Assembly (NCBI GenBank): GCA_030549495.1
Contig: JAUIRK010000971.1
Location: forward strand, 548,501 to 612,500
Length of the DNA stretch: 64,000 nucleotides
Reading direction: 5' to 3'
Source: Nectonema munidae
Lineage: Eukaryota; Nematomorpha; Nectonematoida; Nectonematidae
The translations under genes and the position numbers were made by a program. A model generated the notes under the pieces. It was not told the DNA's origin. It searched no databases and worked only from the letters and a program-made list of their open reading frames with translations. Positions 55,201 through 64,000 of the stretch are shown piece by piece. Each line of letters opens with the position of its first letter. Position 1 is the first letter of the stretch.

Positions 55201-58200
55201 TATTTTTTATTACATAACTTCAAGAGAACCCTGTATCCATTTGTTAAAGTGGCGAATATTGAAAATTTCGAGCTTAAAATCCGCCAAATCGAAGATGAAC
55301 TTAAAATCGATCCGAATGACAGACTTTCAATTGACTATACCTACAAGTAAGGCGCATATTTCAATGTCCTTCACTTTCCTTCTTTTCCCTAACTTAAGCT
55401 CCTTCCCATCGCTTGGCGGACTTATATCCTCACTCGTGTTTCTCTACTTAATGCTGGGAAGACCTGTTAAGTTTGACATCAAGTCTCCCTTTGTAAGATT
55501 TTAGCCTTTAATCTTTAATTTCTTTTTGTTATCATTTTCATTTTTCCGTCTTAATTAATTCAAAAAAAATTTTTCCCTTAAGTAAAGGTTTTATAAGAAA
55601 CCAAAAACCCGTGATATACCACTGGCGGATTTAAAGGGGGCGGAACCGGTCTACGCCCCCCCCCCTAAAATTGTTTGAAAATTTTTCTTGATCTAATTCC
55701 TTTCGTAGAACTCAAATATTATGATAATTTCTGCAACTCGTTTTTTAGATTCAATCTTTCTCTAAAATGAGAAACCCTAAAAAGTTTTTTATGTTTCAAT
55801 CGTAGTTAAGTGTGACACTTATTACTTTTATATTAGCCAATTTTTTTTTGTAAATTTATTATTTAAACACATCAAGTTTTACCACATCAATTCACTTCGC
55901 AGTTCAATGAATGAGGATTGTTTTAATGCTCCCATTCTTCTTTTTGTTCACAGAGATATTCGATTGGATATTGACACCATTATTCATATGTATGCTAAAA
56001 AGTGTCCTAGATGGATGAGGCTCTTAGTTCTCGATCTAGTTACTTTCTTATGATAAACTTATAATTTTTTCATATATTATTATGATACTCTAAATTTTAT
56101 GATAAAAAGTCAATTTTCGCTTTTTATTAAACTATTACCCAAAATAAGATTAAAATAGCTTAAAAATTTTGAAAAGCTTAAATTAATATGCTTCAAATTT
56201 GAGTTCTAGTTTAGTAAAATCCGCCCCCCCCCCCTAATGCCAATTTCTAGATCCGCCCCTGTATACATCGACTCTAACGAGGTAAGAAATCTTATTTTAA
56301 TACGGTTGTGTGCAATGAACATCATCAAAGTTCCCTAAAAAAAATTATTTTTGTTGTTGCTGTTGTTCCCCAGATTACGCTTTCGAGTCAATCCAAAATA
56401 AAAATTTTTATTTGAAACTGAGTGAACACTCTTTTTCCAAAAATGCTGGTAGTGTTTGTGGAATATTCGCTACACTTTTGTACTCAGCAGCGATATCAGC
56501 CATTCGATATGGCAACAACCATATGGTATTGCTGGCTCCCTTATTAGGCCTACACTAATGGCTAATTAATCATTTGTCTATATAACGTGATCCTACAGAG
56601 ATTTTAATATTTTTAAAATTTGTGTGTTTAATTTAATGCTTATTCTAATTGTAAAATAATTTTTTATTGTGATCTTACGGGGAATTGAACTCACGATTAC
56701 TGGATCAAAACCCAAGTAAGTAAGTAAGTATGTTTATTGTCATATTAAAGATAGAAAAATTGGAAAAGTGAAAAAAACCAAGGAGACATATTAAAACATT
56801 TGAAATGATATAAAAATTAACAATTTTTGTGTAACCCAAAGGTTTGTGTAAACCGCTTATAGGATTTGTCACAAAGAGAGAAGAGAAAAAAAAATCGAAT
56901 GTCTAGCTAAAAAAATAAATAAGGACTAGTTGAAAGAACTCAAGCATATGTAACAGTTTTTTTCGTTGCAGGGACCTTGCTGTGCATATTGGGAAATAAC
57001 GTAGTTTTTAAATAATTTTTTGAACTTTTTGATTGACGAGCCAGATTCAGCTAGAAGCATTCTGTTTTCTTCATAAAAGACTACAACTTTATGTTTCACA
57101 CACAAAACAGATAAAGCAAGTCGATAGGATGGTTTCACCAAAGTTAACACAGTTCTAAAGGAATATTTATCATTGGTAGTGTAAGTGATTAAATTTTGAA
57201 AATGTTGATGAGGAGAGTCAAGACATGAGAGGAGAAAAGTGCCAACTCTTTGCAGATACAAGTCTTTGAGTCTGATCAAGTTGAACCTGAGAAACAACTC
57301 ATTTGTGTGAGAAAACTTACTTACTTTAGCTACAGTTCTTAGAGCTTTCTTGTAAAGAGTTTCAAGTGTCGTCAAATTGCAGTGGCCGTAGTTTACCAAG
57401 CTATAAGAAAGATAAGGAAGAAAAAGGGTCTTAAGAAGGATCAAAAATATGTGCTCTGGTAGAAACTTTTGAGTGTGCTTTAAAATTCCAACAATTTTAG
57501 AAAGTTTTAATGATATTTGCCTAATGTGAGGTTTAAAGGACAATTTATTATTAATAATTAAATCAAGAAGATCAATTTCATGACACACCTTGAAGCCACT
57601 ATCACGAAATAGTTGATAGTCAATATTAGACTTTTTGGAAATGACCATTGCCTTTGTTTTTTTCTCGTTAAGAGAGAGATTATTTTCCAAGCACCAATCT
57701 TTTACATTTGAAAAGTTCATGTCGAAAGAAACCTTGAGGGATGAAACGTAAGGAAAAATCAAAGTTGCATCATCTGCATACATTATAATTTCAAAGAAGG
57801 AAGTACAATCAAAGATGTCATTCATATATATATCAAAAAGTAAAGGACCCAAAATCGAGCCTTGCGGAACTCCTCTACTGATGAGCATCGATGAAGAATT
57901 CGATTTACCAAAATTAACGTATTGTCTTCTCCCACTTAAATAGGATTCAAAAAACTTTAAAGATGTATCATAAAAACCATACCAAGAGAGTTTTTTCAAC
58001 AAAACTTTATGTGAGACACTATCGAAACCCTTTCAACTAATAGGTTATAATCTTGCCACTTAATGTAATGCTCGAATCGATAAGTTTGCCAATGCATAAA
58101 ATCTTACATTCACCCATAAGAGTAGGGTGTTTAAGGAAATGCCATTGATCTCTGCATTTTTTCTAACCATTTTTGCTTTAAGTTCTTCCCTCTCTAATTT

Positions 58201-61200
58201 AAGATAGTTCTTTTGAAATTTAACTTAGCGTTTTTTTTAAATTTTTTTTTAAGAAAAACCATTTTTTATGTACTTTTAAGTATTGTAAGCTTTATTGTTG
58301 GTAGAAAATTAATCAAGTTTTAAACAAGTAACATTAAGTTAAAAAGGTTTTTCCTTTAGATGTAAATTTAAAATAAATAACTTAAATGGGAAAAGGACAA
58401 GCTCTATTTGAAAAACGAATTAATTGAGGTAAAAAATGGTACAGTAAAAACTTGATATTGTGGACACCTAAAAATCATCAAAAAATTTCCATATTAGTGA
58501 GGTGTCCCTATTAGCGAGATTGCCTAAAAAAATTTGATTTAAAGTTTTAATATTTAAAAGAGATATATAGAGTTTTTTTAAGGTAAGGTCATAAAACGGA
58601 AGGTTTAAAAATATTAGCATTAAAAAGATGAAATAACTTTATTGACAGACAAATCATTCGCGTCGTTTAAAATACTCCAAAATCTTTGTCTGTTTAAAAA
58701 TACTTCTATGATTCTTCTAAATCTGTTTCAACTGAAGATAGAGAAGAAAAAATCATCCATGCCATGGAGGCAAGTCATCCATGCCTTTTTATTGTGATAA
58801 TAGTGGTCAGGAAGATAGTCAATTTGAATACACTTGAAAGATCTTGGTCGAGCAGCTGACCCAATTACGATAGGTTTTTCCATCTCTCCAGCCATATTAG
58901 TTATCATGACAAATCCTCATTCAAGTCCTCATTATCGAGGTTTTATTTAAAAGTCATCGATACTAGTGTCCATTGTCCGGAGTAGTGAGGTGTCCTCATT
59001 ATCGAGTTACATTTCCTATGTTTTTAATGTAAAATCAAACCGTCATTTCAAAAATGTCCACTGTATTGAGGTGTCCACAAACCGCGGTTTCACTGTATAT
59101 ATAAAACTCACGTGTTGTGTGAAATTCTATTATGTTGTGGCTTGTGTTACCATCGCTCAAAATTAATTGAATTCACTGAATGTTTTTAAATGGATCAAGT
59201 TGAAAAACAAAAAGCTTAAGATTTGTGTTATATTTATAAATAATACACAAAATATTTAATGTTTATTTTTTAAGTAAAATAAAGTTTTGCCTCTGCTTTA
59301 TAGCAACCTTTTAAAATTGTTTTATTTATGAACTTGTTAGTTTTTATGCTAGGTTGTATATAAACCAATGTCATTTTTAGGTACAAAATAAGCTAGCTTT
59401 TCTAGTGTCATAAAAATACTATTAAATGATTGGTCTGTCGGATTAAAAAATTATACAGGCATGCGTGAGAGCATTAGGTTGATGAGTACAGTGTTCGTGT
59501 CACAGTTCGCATGTCAGAATAACCGGGGAGAAAAACATTGGAAAAATTCGTTAAAGTCTTCGGATAGCTGTGTTGTCGAATAAACCAGGTCTGAAAACCA
59601 ATGACTCTTGAATACACGCTTTTTCATAAGGTCTTAAGAAAACAGATATTTTTTTACCTTTGAACACCAAATAATTAATCGGGTGAACCAAGAATTCTGT
59701 TCCCCAAAGATCTTTTTGTTAGAGCTAGCATATCTCTTGATAAGGCTTTTGTTACGCATGGAGTTGTTTCAGTACTAGAACATCAAAATCTGAAAAAACA
59801 TTTGTATGAGTGTAAAATAAGGTAATAGGGGACATGAGGAATTATCACTTTGTTTTGGCTATCATATATGAATGCTTTGTTATCTTGTTAAGCTAGAAGA
59901 TTTGAAATCACACTGATTTTCTGATTTTTATCCACTTAGAATAAACACTAGCAAAACTAAGTGGATGAAAATTCATGATTCTTTTAAGAGTACTGAGAAC
60001 ACAGTTCCCAAAATAGATCCATGTGGCGTTTGCGAAAAAAGAGTTAAAAGAAACTCTATTCTTTGTGTATATTGCGATAAGTGTGTACATAAAAAATGCT
60101 GAAACATTAAGGGCAGTTTGATAAATACAACAAATTTTAAGTGTAGGTGCTGTTTAAGTTTCAACCCAAATACCGATGTAGTATTGGAAGAAAAAGTAGT
60201 AGTAGGCGGCGAAGAATTAGAAGAGGTTAAACAATTTTGTTATTTAGGTTAGGTTTTAGACAAAACAGGTGGTGTAAGTAACTCTGTAGAACATAGAATA
60301 CAACTAACTTGGAAAAAATTTAAAGCGTTAAGTGGAATTTTATGCAATCGTATCTTTTCGTTAAAATTAAGGGGTTTTCTTTATAAAAGTTGCATTAGGT
60401 CTAGTTTAGTGTATAGTGGCCAAAGTTTAGCTTTAAAAGAATCTGAGAAAAATAGACTAAACACCACAGAGATGAGGGTGTTAAGAATCATGTGCAAATT
60501 TAATTTAAAAGATAAAATAAGTAATGAAAAGATAGGAGGGTTATGTCAAGTAAATGAAATAAATAAAGTATTAGAAATAGAAAGGTTAAGGTGGTTTTGG
60601 CATGTAAATAGAAGACCTTCCGGTGATCTAATTAAAGAAGCTTATAAAAATCAAACTTTAGGTAAGAGTAAAGGCAGGCCAAAGATGACATGGATAGAAA
60701 TAGTCAAAAAAGACATGAGCAAAAGACATTTAGCATTAGGGGACGAGCAAAATAGAGATGAATGGAGACGCAAAATAATGAGAGATTAGATGCCATAGTG
60801 GTAAAAACCGGCTAAATCTCAGCGTGCTGGGAACATTAGCCGTAAAATTATTATTATATTATTAAGCTAGAAGATTTGATGCGATCACAATTAGAAACAT
60901 GATAAGATCCCTGCAGTTATGATGGGATTGGGAGTAGAGTTTCTGTCTCGAGATTTCACAACACTTCAAGGTTTTTCTGCTTCCTGATTCTCGAGAAAAT
61001 ACACACGAAACTCGAATTTATGTGCCTATATTCGTGTTTATAGCTATTCTTCTACTTTTTGCAGATAAATTTTGAGCCTTGAAAATTCTCAATCTAATTT
61101 CTTGAGAAAATTATTTTATTGAAAAATCAGAATATCTAATACGTATCTGAGAGTGCAAGTGTAATGTCAGGTAATAGAATATTGGTGGTGTGTTTAGGGG

Positions 61201-61845
61201 CAAAAATTCTTTTATAAATAATAAATTTTCAAAATTATAAAAAAAGGTCCTTGAAATGAGCTGGCCGGAATTATTTTATCGAAAAATCAGAACGTCTAAT
61301 TGGGAGCTGAGAGTGCAAGTGTAATGTCAGGTAATAAAATAATGGTGGTATGTTCATTGGACAAAAATTAGTTTATAATAAATTTTCAGAATTATAAAAA
61401 AAGCCCCCCCCCCCCGCCCCCATCCAAATGTTGAGGATGTGTGCCTTTGAATTAAACGCCATTCATAATGGGAGCACGAGATTTCATTGACAAGCAAAAC
61501 GAAGTTTCGTTGACAATCCAGTAATAATTTCTAAATTATTAAATTTAGTTATCAGTTATTATAGCAATTCTTTTAAATTAGAACTGAGTAAATTTCGTTT
61601 TTTGCCACGAAATCTCGTATACAACACACTCTTTGATTAATATTCATATGGTGAATGCTCCAACTTTTTTAAAGTTACATTTAAAATTTTAGTCCGAGTT
61701 TACTTCAGCTCGTTTCCGCATTGTGGATCCATTGAAGACAGAAACTTTCAAGAATATAACCTTCAAGGATGTAGCAGGTTTAAAAGAACCGAAAGTTGAG
61801 ATCATGGAATTTGTAGACTTTCTGAAAAGACCCAAAAAGTATACA
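52098..61845 (+). CDS. SPG7: Paraplegin-like m-AAA protease, N-terminal exons (SPG7), partial
   Basis: Paraplegin is a subunit of the m-AAA protease of the mitochondrial inner membrane (membrane-bound AAA ATPase plus zinc peptidase). Four exons are read: 52098-52279, 55225-55346, 55399-55492 and 61693-61845, with matching phases and GT/AG ends. In order: first membrane segment and the [17 protein letters not shown] intermembrane domain (human EISWNYFVNEMLAKG). Next [20 protein letters not shown] (human [20 protein letters not shown]), then the second membrane segment, then [20 protein letters not shown] before the AAA domain. VANI and EDEL favour paraplegin over AFG3L2. The targeting-peptide exon was not found, and the Walker A and protease exons should lie beyond 64000. 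Confidence 0.93.
52340..53555. other. SPG7 intron 1, first part
   Basis: AT-rich; no element recognised except a mixed-composition stretch at 52850-53300. Confidence 0.35.
53560..54260 (+). mobile_element. Decayed LINE C-terminal fragment, in SPG7 intron 1
   Basis: Plus-strand pieces in shifting frames: [53 protein letters not shown] and [11 protein letters not shown]. Same layout as the better copy at 60200-60790 (KQFCYLG..., [11 protein letters not shown]). Many breaks. Confidence 0.75.
54856..54970. mobile_element. TTAA-family MITE
   Basis: TTAGACCCTTTCTGGCC and, inverted, TTAGCCATTTCAGACAAAC, with 'ttgtctgctttcc' and 'ttaagcggacgattt' inside. Within SPG7 intron 1. Confidence 0.7.
55045..55176. 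mobile_element. TTAA palindromic MITE, well preserved
   Basis: TTAACCTTTTGAGGACTA and, inverted, TTAACCCTTTGAGGACCAG, then ATAAT / TGTAAT. Arms continue through 'gaagacttttgtctcctgcttt' against 'taaagcagaggatttt'. Best representative of the family; sits 48 bases before SPG7 exon b. Confidence 0.9.
55225..55346 (+). CDS. SPG7: SPG7 exon b: end of intermembrane-space domain
   Basis: Acceptor TTCAAG. Reads [20 protein letters not shown], then [18 protein letters not shown], donor AA|GTAAGG. It starts about 50 bases past a TTAA MITE (55045-55176). Confidence 0.9.
55399..55492 (+). CDS. SPG7: SPG7 exon c: second membrane segment
   Basis: After a 52-base intron (GTAAGG...CTTAAG). Reads [20 protein letters not shown] then [11 protein letters not shown], donor GTAAGA. 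Hydrophobic core as in the second transmembrane helix of m-AAA proteases. Confidence 0.88.
55620..56261. mobile_element. Non-autonomous DNA element with 5-bp flank repeat, in SPG7 intron 3
   Basis: CACTGGCGGATTTAAAGG at the left and, inverted, CAGGGGCGGATCTAG at the right, each with a G run just inside, flanked by TATAC on both sides (55615-55619, 56262-56266). 642 bp with no coding capacity. Superfamily unsure. Confidence 0.8.
56262..56711. other. Spacer with tRNA-like 3' half
   Basis: Mostly unremarkable. At 56670-56711 the minus strand has a GAGTTCAATTCCCCG B-box-like word and a 'ttttgatccagtaatcgtg' stem region, perhaps the end of another tRNA-derived SINE cut by the LINE beside it. Confidence 0.4.
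56712..58035 (-). mobile_element. 5'-truncated LINE with (ACTT)n tail, in SPG7 intron 3
   Basis: Minus-strand insertion opposite to SPG7. The 3' end reads 'aataaacatacttacttact'. Truncation at about 58035, as in target-primed reverse transcription. Confidence 0.85.
56926..58002 (-). CDS. LINE reverse transcriptase C-terminal half, open frame
   Basis: 358 residues of non-[45 protein letters not shown] and catalytic YADD (in [12 protein letters not shown]), with AMVISKK and a thumb region. It ends [14 protein letters not shown]. It lacks endonuclease and RT fingers; the frame upstream gives GFDSVSHKV before homology stops near 58035. Related in motif and Cys ending to the 20177 element but a distinct sequence. 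Confidence 0.88.
   Translation of the reverse strand: MLKKLSWYGFYDTSLKFFESYLSGRRQYVNFGKSNSSSMLISRGVPQGSILGPLLFDIYMNDIFDCTSFFEIIMYADDATLIFPYVSSLKVSFDMNFSNVKDWCLENNLSLNEKKTKAMVISKKSNIDYQLFRDSGFKVCHEIDLLDLIINNKLSFKPHIRQISLKLSKIVGILKHTQKFLPEHIFLILLKTLFLPYLSYSLVNYGHCNLTTLETLYKKALRTVAKVSKFSHTNELFLRFNLIRLKDLYLQRVGTFLLSCLDSPHQHFQNLITYTTNDKYSFRTVLTLVKPSYRLALSVLCVKHKVVVFYEENRMLLAESGSSIKKFKKLFKNYVISQYAQQGPCNEKNCYICLSSFN
58442..59095 (-). mobile_element. Internally deleted Tigger element, TA-flanked
   Basis: CAGTAAAAACTTGATATTGT then GGACACC, and inverted CAGTGAAACCGCGGTTTGTG then GACACC, each next to TA. Minus-strand interior (58910-58720) reads [20 protein letters not shown], then [17 protein letters not shown], the Tigger block before the second catalytic Asp. 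654 bp; most of the transposase is gone. Confidence 0.88.
59100..59925. other. Spacer in SPG7 intron 3
   Basis: No gene or repeat firmly seen. Confidence 0.35.
59930..60860 (+). mobile_element. LINE 3' end with zinc-finger and RT C-terminal domain
   Basis: A Cys/His finger reads [20 protein letters not shown], then KCVHKKC (about 60020-60100) and FKCRCC. Then [41 protein letters not shown] and [15 protein letters not shown], and [35 protein letters not shown] and DEWRRKIM follow. This order (finger, YLG, RLRW-GHV, GRPK-TW) is that of the C-terminus of LINE proteins widespread in invertebrates. The last 126 codons are open; two stops lie upstream. The 3' end has ATTATT repeats at 60850. Confidence 0.88.
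60880..61442 (+). repeat. Dispersed hAT-end repeat, duplicated
   Basis: 'gagagtgcaagtgtaatgtcaggtaat' occurs at about 61150 and 61308, each followed by 'ggtggt.tgtt' and 'acaaaaatt'. Matches 252-460 and, inverted, 8760-8900. Ends with a C run and, on the minus strand, CACACATCCTCAACATTTGG. Confidence 0.7.
61693..61845 (+). CDS. SPG7: SPG7 exon d: linker and start of AAA module
   Basis: Acceptor ATTTTAG. Reads [20 protein letters not shown], then [20 protein letters not shown] and [10 protein letters not shown], donor GTAAGT. FKDVAG--E-K-E--E-VD-LK-P--- is the conserved entry to the FtsH/AAA domain. Confidence 0.93.
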
Positions 61846-64000
61846 GTAAGTATAATATTTCTTGTACAAATTCAATCTTTGCTTTAACAGGCTGTAGACA
61901 AGGGTTAGTTTTGAATGTTCATCAGTGTGGCAGTACTGGACTGTCTTAGCAGGCTTTTATTAAGCGGTGCGCACTGCACAGTGTGCAGTTGCTCTACAAA
62001 GAAATGCAAGTGTAGTTTATGAATGATTTTATCATTGATATATTTACACAATCTGTATAATGTTAATGGTTATAGATGCCAAGTCAATAAATTTCCATTT
62101 ACTCATATCTTATTAGAGCGACATCTAAAAAAGTAATCACTAAATAAGCGTAAGTTTCACATTAAAATGTCTAAAAAACAAATTTCTGTCTTTTTTCTTA
62201 TTTTTTATTTTATGATTTTTTGCTCCACGAAGTTTTGGGAGTTCTACAGAAGCTTGAGCCTTGGTAGGCAACCCATGGTCGATATGCAGAAGCGCTTTGT
62301 ATCATTCAAAATGGCGCGATAATGTCTTTCTATGTTAAAAATTCATCAATTCTTTTTTGAAATATTTGCTACTAAGAAGACCAAGGAATAATAAAAGCAG
62401 TTTTTGCATAAATAATGGAAATAAAATTAATTTTATGAAATATAAAAATTAAAAATTTTTGTTTATAAGATTATATCAATTTCTAATTTTACGATTTAAA
62501 ACTGAGTTAAAGGAGAATAAAAAATGTGTGGCGCATCATCAACAGAATACATTATATTTGGCGCGTAATGTATAAAACGATCGCCACCTAGAGATTCGTG
62601 TAGTAAAGGATTTGGGTTCAAACACAGAACCCAGCATAAAGTTAATTTAGTTCTTTGCCCAAAATGAGTTTTCGCAGCGTTTGGAAAAGCATTCAGTTGC
62701 AAAGGGGGACTCTGCTACAGAAAGTCCTAGAAATAAGCACCCTTCTGTCTAAGTAAAAAGTAGGCAGGTTATGTTAACTTTCCTCTTTTTTAACTCTAGA
62801 TCCTAAATTGAATCAGGCGTTAAATTTTAATTTTAGGAGTTAGAAAGAACATATTATCCAGATTTTAGAAACAAACAGTACCTGAGTTTTTCTAAATGGG
62901 GCCTAGAAATACTTTTACACAGAGCTAGCCTATTTAGAACTATTTTTAATGGAATTTGTAACAATCTACTATGGAACTACTCTATTACTGAGAACACTTT
63001 GGTTGAAAACATCCGTATATACTTATTAACACTAAAATAGAACTACAAAAAAGTTTTCATCAAAACCATCAAAAGGGTTAATTGACGCCAAATAAATAAT
63101 GGCTTTAAATGTTCGTGAAAAAAGATTCAAAAGAAGATTGTTATGGAAAATATAAGATTGTGCATATATAATTATATATAGATTATTATAAATAAGTTAT
63201 TCAAAAAAGCTATAATATATTTTGAACATTTGAAACAAATTTTGATACAAAATAATAAATGGAAGCTATTAGAACTCTGAAAATCTTAATATTCAATCTC
63301 AAAAAAAATTCTTAATAAAAAGACACAAATTTAAAATACATCGATTGAGGCACCTCGTCGTTCTAGTGTAGGTTTGGATTGTAGAAATAAATTATTTTAA
63401 ATCAGTAAAGTAAAAAAATGTTATCATTACATTGGTACTGCGTAGTGTTTCTTTCGCGGTATCCCCCACTAATTTTTGCTCTTGGGAATATATTTACTCG
63501 TCAGGATTTATCCATTTTTAAAAAGTAAGATTATTTTTGAATAGATATACATATTTGTTTTTTATCGTTAAGTTTTAAAAGTTAAGTTAAATTATTAACT
63601 AATCTAATAATGATTTTCGCCATTTTTTAGAACTTACTTTCTATATACTTACATCATCTATAAGAAATCAGTATCATTAAAGAAACTTTCATAGTATTAT
63701 ATTTATTATATTTAGTTTTTTTTGTCGAATTAATGAACAGCTTTAACTAATAATTTTTTTTCTGTAATTTAGTATCGTTTATTCTGCCAAATAAATTTCT
63801 TCTTCTTCTTCTTAATTAATATTCTTTCAATCAAAAAATTTATATTTTTAAGAATTATCCATAGTAACTTCTACGTAAACTTTTAGTCGTAAGAAGTATA
63901 AAGAACAATTTTCATATTTTTACTTTTATATTCAAATTTCCTCTAGCTCAAATTTTTGAAGCAAGATTAAATAATTGTTGATTGAAACCGGGAATTAAAA
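61846..64000. other. Probable SPG7 intron 4, AT-rich
   Basis: The next SPG7 exon (with the Walker A motif) was not found. A LINE-like tail 'aaataaatttcttcttcttc' lies at 63790-63815, similar to the end of the 20-22 kb LINE. Nothing else firm. Confidence 0.45.

Noticed and set aside
62836-63040. About 65 codons of open frame (plus) reading LSFSKWGLEILLHRASLFRT
   Set aside because: Looks protein-like but I cannot match it to SPG7 or any family; too short to call.
1-64000. CRISPR arrays, bacterial operons, retroviral or Polinton remains
   Set aside because: Tandem repeats seen are satellite- or minisatellite-like without spacers; no gag, integrase, envelope or capsid text was recognised, and the genes are eukaryotic with introns.

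Overview
This is an animal nuclear window that is very AT-rich (introns and spacers look about 70% A+T) and dominated by transposon fossils. Six host genes can be read: mitochondrial ribosomal protein S12 (minus, three short exons), nucleoporin SEH1 (minus), alpha-1,6-fucosyltransferase FUT8 (minus), TRAPPC13 (plus), the DENN-family trafficking protein AVL9 (plus) and the N-terminal part of the mitochondrial m-AAA protease paraplegin, SPG7 (plus, four exons spread over 9.7 kb and running off the right edge). The gene set is metazoan. An arthropod, perhaps a copepod-like crustacean with a large repeat-filled genome, is my best guess from base composition, tRNA-derived SINEs and transposon mix, but nothing here proves it.

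Layout. 0-1 kb: two pieces of ZBED5/FAM200-type hAT transposons. 1.5-2.8 kb: mRpS12. 3-6.1 kb: dispersed repeats and a partial copy of a tandem-repeat-bearing element. 7.5-8.7 kb: SEH1. 8.8-9.7 kb: duplicated repeat and another hAT piece. 11.1-12.8 kb: FUT8. 13.4-15.8 kb: SINE, then a hAT element with perfect 8-bp target duplications that itself holds a SINE and a TTAA MITE. 16-19 kb: repeats and AT-rich spacer. 20.1-22.1 kb: a LINE with a long open reverse-transcriptase frame. 22-28 kb: decayed hATs and LINEs. 28.8-30 kb: TRAPPC13. 30.4-32.6 kb: a Tigger/pogo element of clearly higher GC. 33-37.1 kb: MITEs, then a ZBED5-like hAT with target duplications. 37.4-39.6 kb: AVL9. 40-46 kb: SINEs, MITEs, Tigger and hAT pieces. 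46-50.6 kb: a large non-coding element with about 147-bp tandem repeats. 51-62 kb: SPG7, whose introns hold at least seven transposons. 62-64 kb: AT-rich tail, presumably SPG7 intron.

The host genes are unrelated housekeeping loci and show no operon or cluster logic. Two things stand out. Four genes that usually have many introns (SEH1, FUT8, TRAPPC13, AVL9) are each one uninterrupted frame, while SPG7 has introns of 3-6 kb. The second is a numerous family of short near-palindromic elements flanked by TTAA, carrying a recurring internal motif close to AAGCAGACGA; about ten copies lie in this window. I found no CRISPR array, retrovirus, Polinton, rRNA or genuine tRNA gene.
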